Shown one piece after another: positions 63,860-64,000 of a DNA stretch of 64,000 nt. The notes beneath the pieces were generated by a model, which was not told the DNA's origin, searched no databases, and saw nothing but the letters and a program-made list of their open reading frames with translations. How positions within the stretch are numbered: position 1 is the stretch's first letter; every line of letters begins with the position of its first letter. The DNA lies in NCBI RefSeq assembly GCF_029433445.1, contig NZ_JAQTIC010000004.1, forward strand, positions 62,001 through 126,000, written 5' to 3'. The position numbers and the translations under genes were made by a program. The stretch is from Lactobacillus sp. ESL0701. Its GTDB lineage: Bacteria > Bacillota > Bacilli > Lactobacillales > Lactobacillaceae.

Positions 63860-64000
63860 GCGAAGAAAAGAAGAGTACAGTTGCAAGTAGTGCCACAGAG
63901 AGTTCAGATGGTGAAAATGAACCACGACAGCAACTTGAAAGTAACTTTGAGCTATCTAGTGAAGTACAAGTAGCTAGTATTGGTGACACCCATTAACGTG
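63860..64000 (+). promoter_or_regulatory. T-box riboswitch, probable threonine type (cut by window end)
   Basis: Closely similar to the Ile T-box before brnQ. The specifier stem is AGTTGC/GCAACT, the AGAGAGTTC element is present, and the aligned specifier reads ACC (Thr) in GAACCACGACA. It shares GGTGACACCCATTAACGTG exactly with the first leader. The antiterminator and the controlled gene lie beyond the window. Confidence 0.8.

Noticed and set aside
1-64000. CRISPR arrays, prophage genes, transposases or rRNA
   Set aside because: None was recognised on either strand; the only mobile-type traces are toxin-antitoxin units, pseudogenes and a short inverted repeat.

Overview
The window is low-GC Firmicute DNA and reads as chromosome of a Lactobacillus in the narrow sense (acidophilus/delbrueckii-type). 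The case rests on gene order polC-rimP-nusA-ylxR-ylxQ-infB-rbfA-truB-ribF-hrcA-grpE-dnaK-dnaJ-lepA, an SLAP-domain surface protein, three T-box leaders, CcpA-type cre sites, DhaKLM with GlpF facilitators, and heavy use of TTG/GTG starts. I cannot name the species. No CRISPR array, prophage or intact insertion sequence was seen.

Bases 1-20770 are conserved housekeeping on the plus strand: the end of polC, the nusA-infB translation cluster, truB/ribF, the hrcA-grpE-dnaK-dnaJ heat-shock cluster behind two CIRCE elements, lepA, recJ, apt and a GNAT acetyltransferase. Bases 20800-25000 are accessory: a P3A-type proton ATPase on the minus strand, a decayed mannose-family PTS IID gene, and a DinJ/YafQ toxin-antitoxin pair.

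Bases 25240-36076 form the most distinctive locus: a PRD-containing PTS regulator, fructose-family PTS IIA, IIB and IIC, an atypical GH32 enzyme, a HAD phosphatase, a VOC protein, a ROK fructokinase, a GH38 alpha-mannosidase and a GRP-type sugar transporter broken by a poly-T frameshift. Together they look like uptake and cleavage of a phosphorylated mannoside and/or fructoside. The region is followed by a remnant of a second YafQ toxin and by a flavin-dependent fumarate-reductase-like enzyme.

Bases 38300-46333 hold enolase, DegV, a PAP2 phosphatase, a broken PemK/MazF toxin behind an intact small antitoxin-like ORF, a minus-strand cluster of unknown membrane proteins, tRNA-Ser(CGA), PnuC, a solitary TipAS domain and dihydrofolate reductase. 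Bases 46348-50177 are a methionine T-box regulon (two substrate-binding paralogues, MetN, MetI). HU, a GT8 glycosyltransferase, the SLAP protein and a nitroreductase follow.

Bases 52900-57650 concern glycerol: DhaK, DhaL, DhaM and a first GlpF, then signal peptidase I and a second GlpF, with matching cre sites before dhaK and the second glpF. Bases 57650-61955 are a LysR regulator divergent from a second flavin reductase coupled to a DASS dicarboxylate carrier, probably a fermentative electron-sink module. The window ends with an Ile-type T-box, BrnQ, and the start of a near-duplicate T-box whose specifier reads as Thr.
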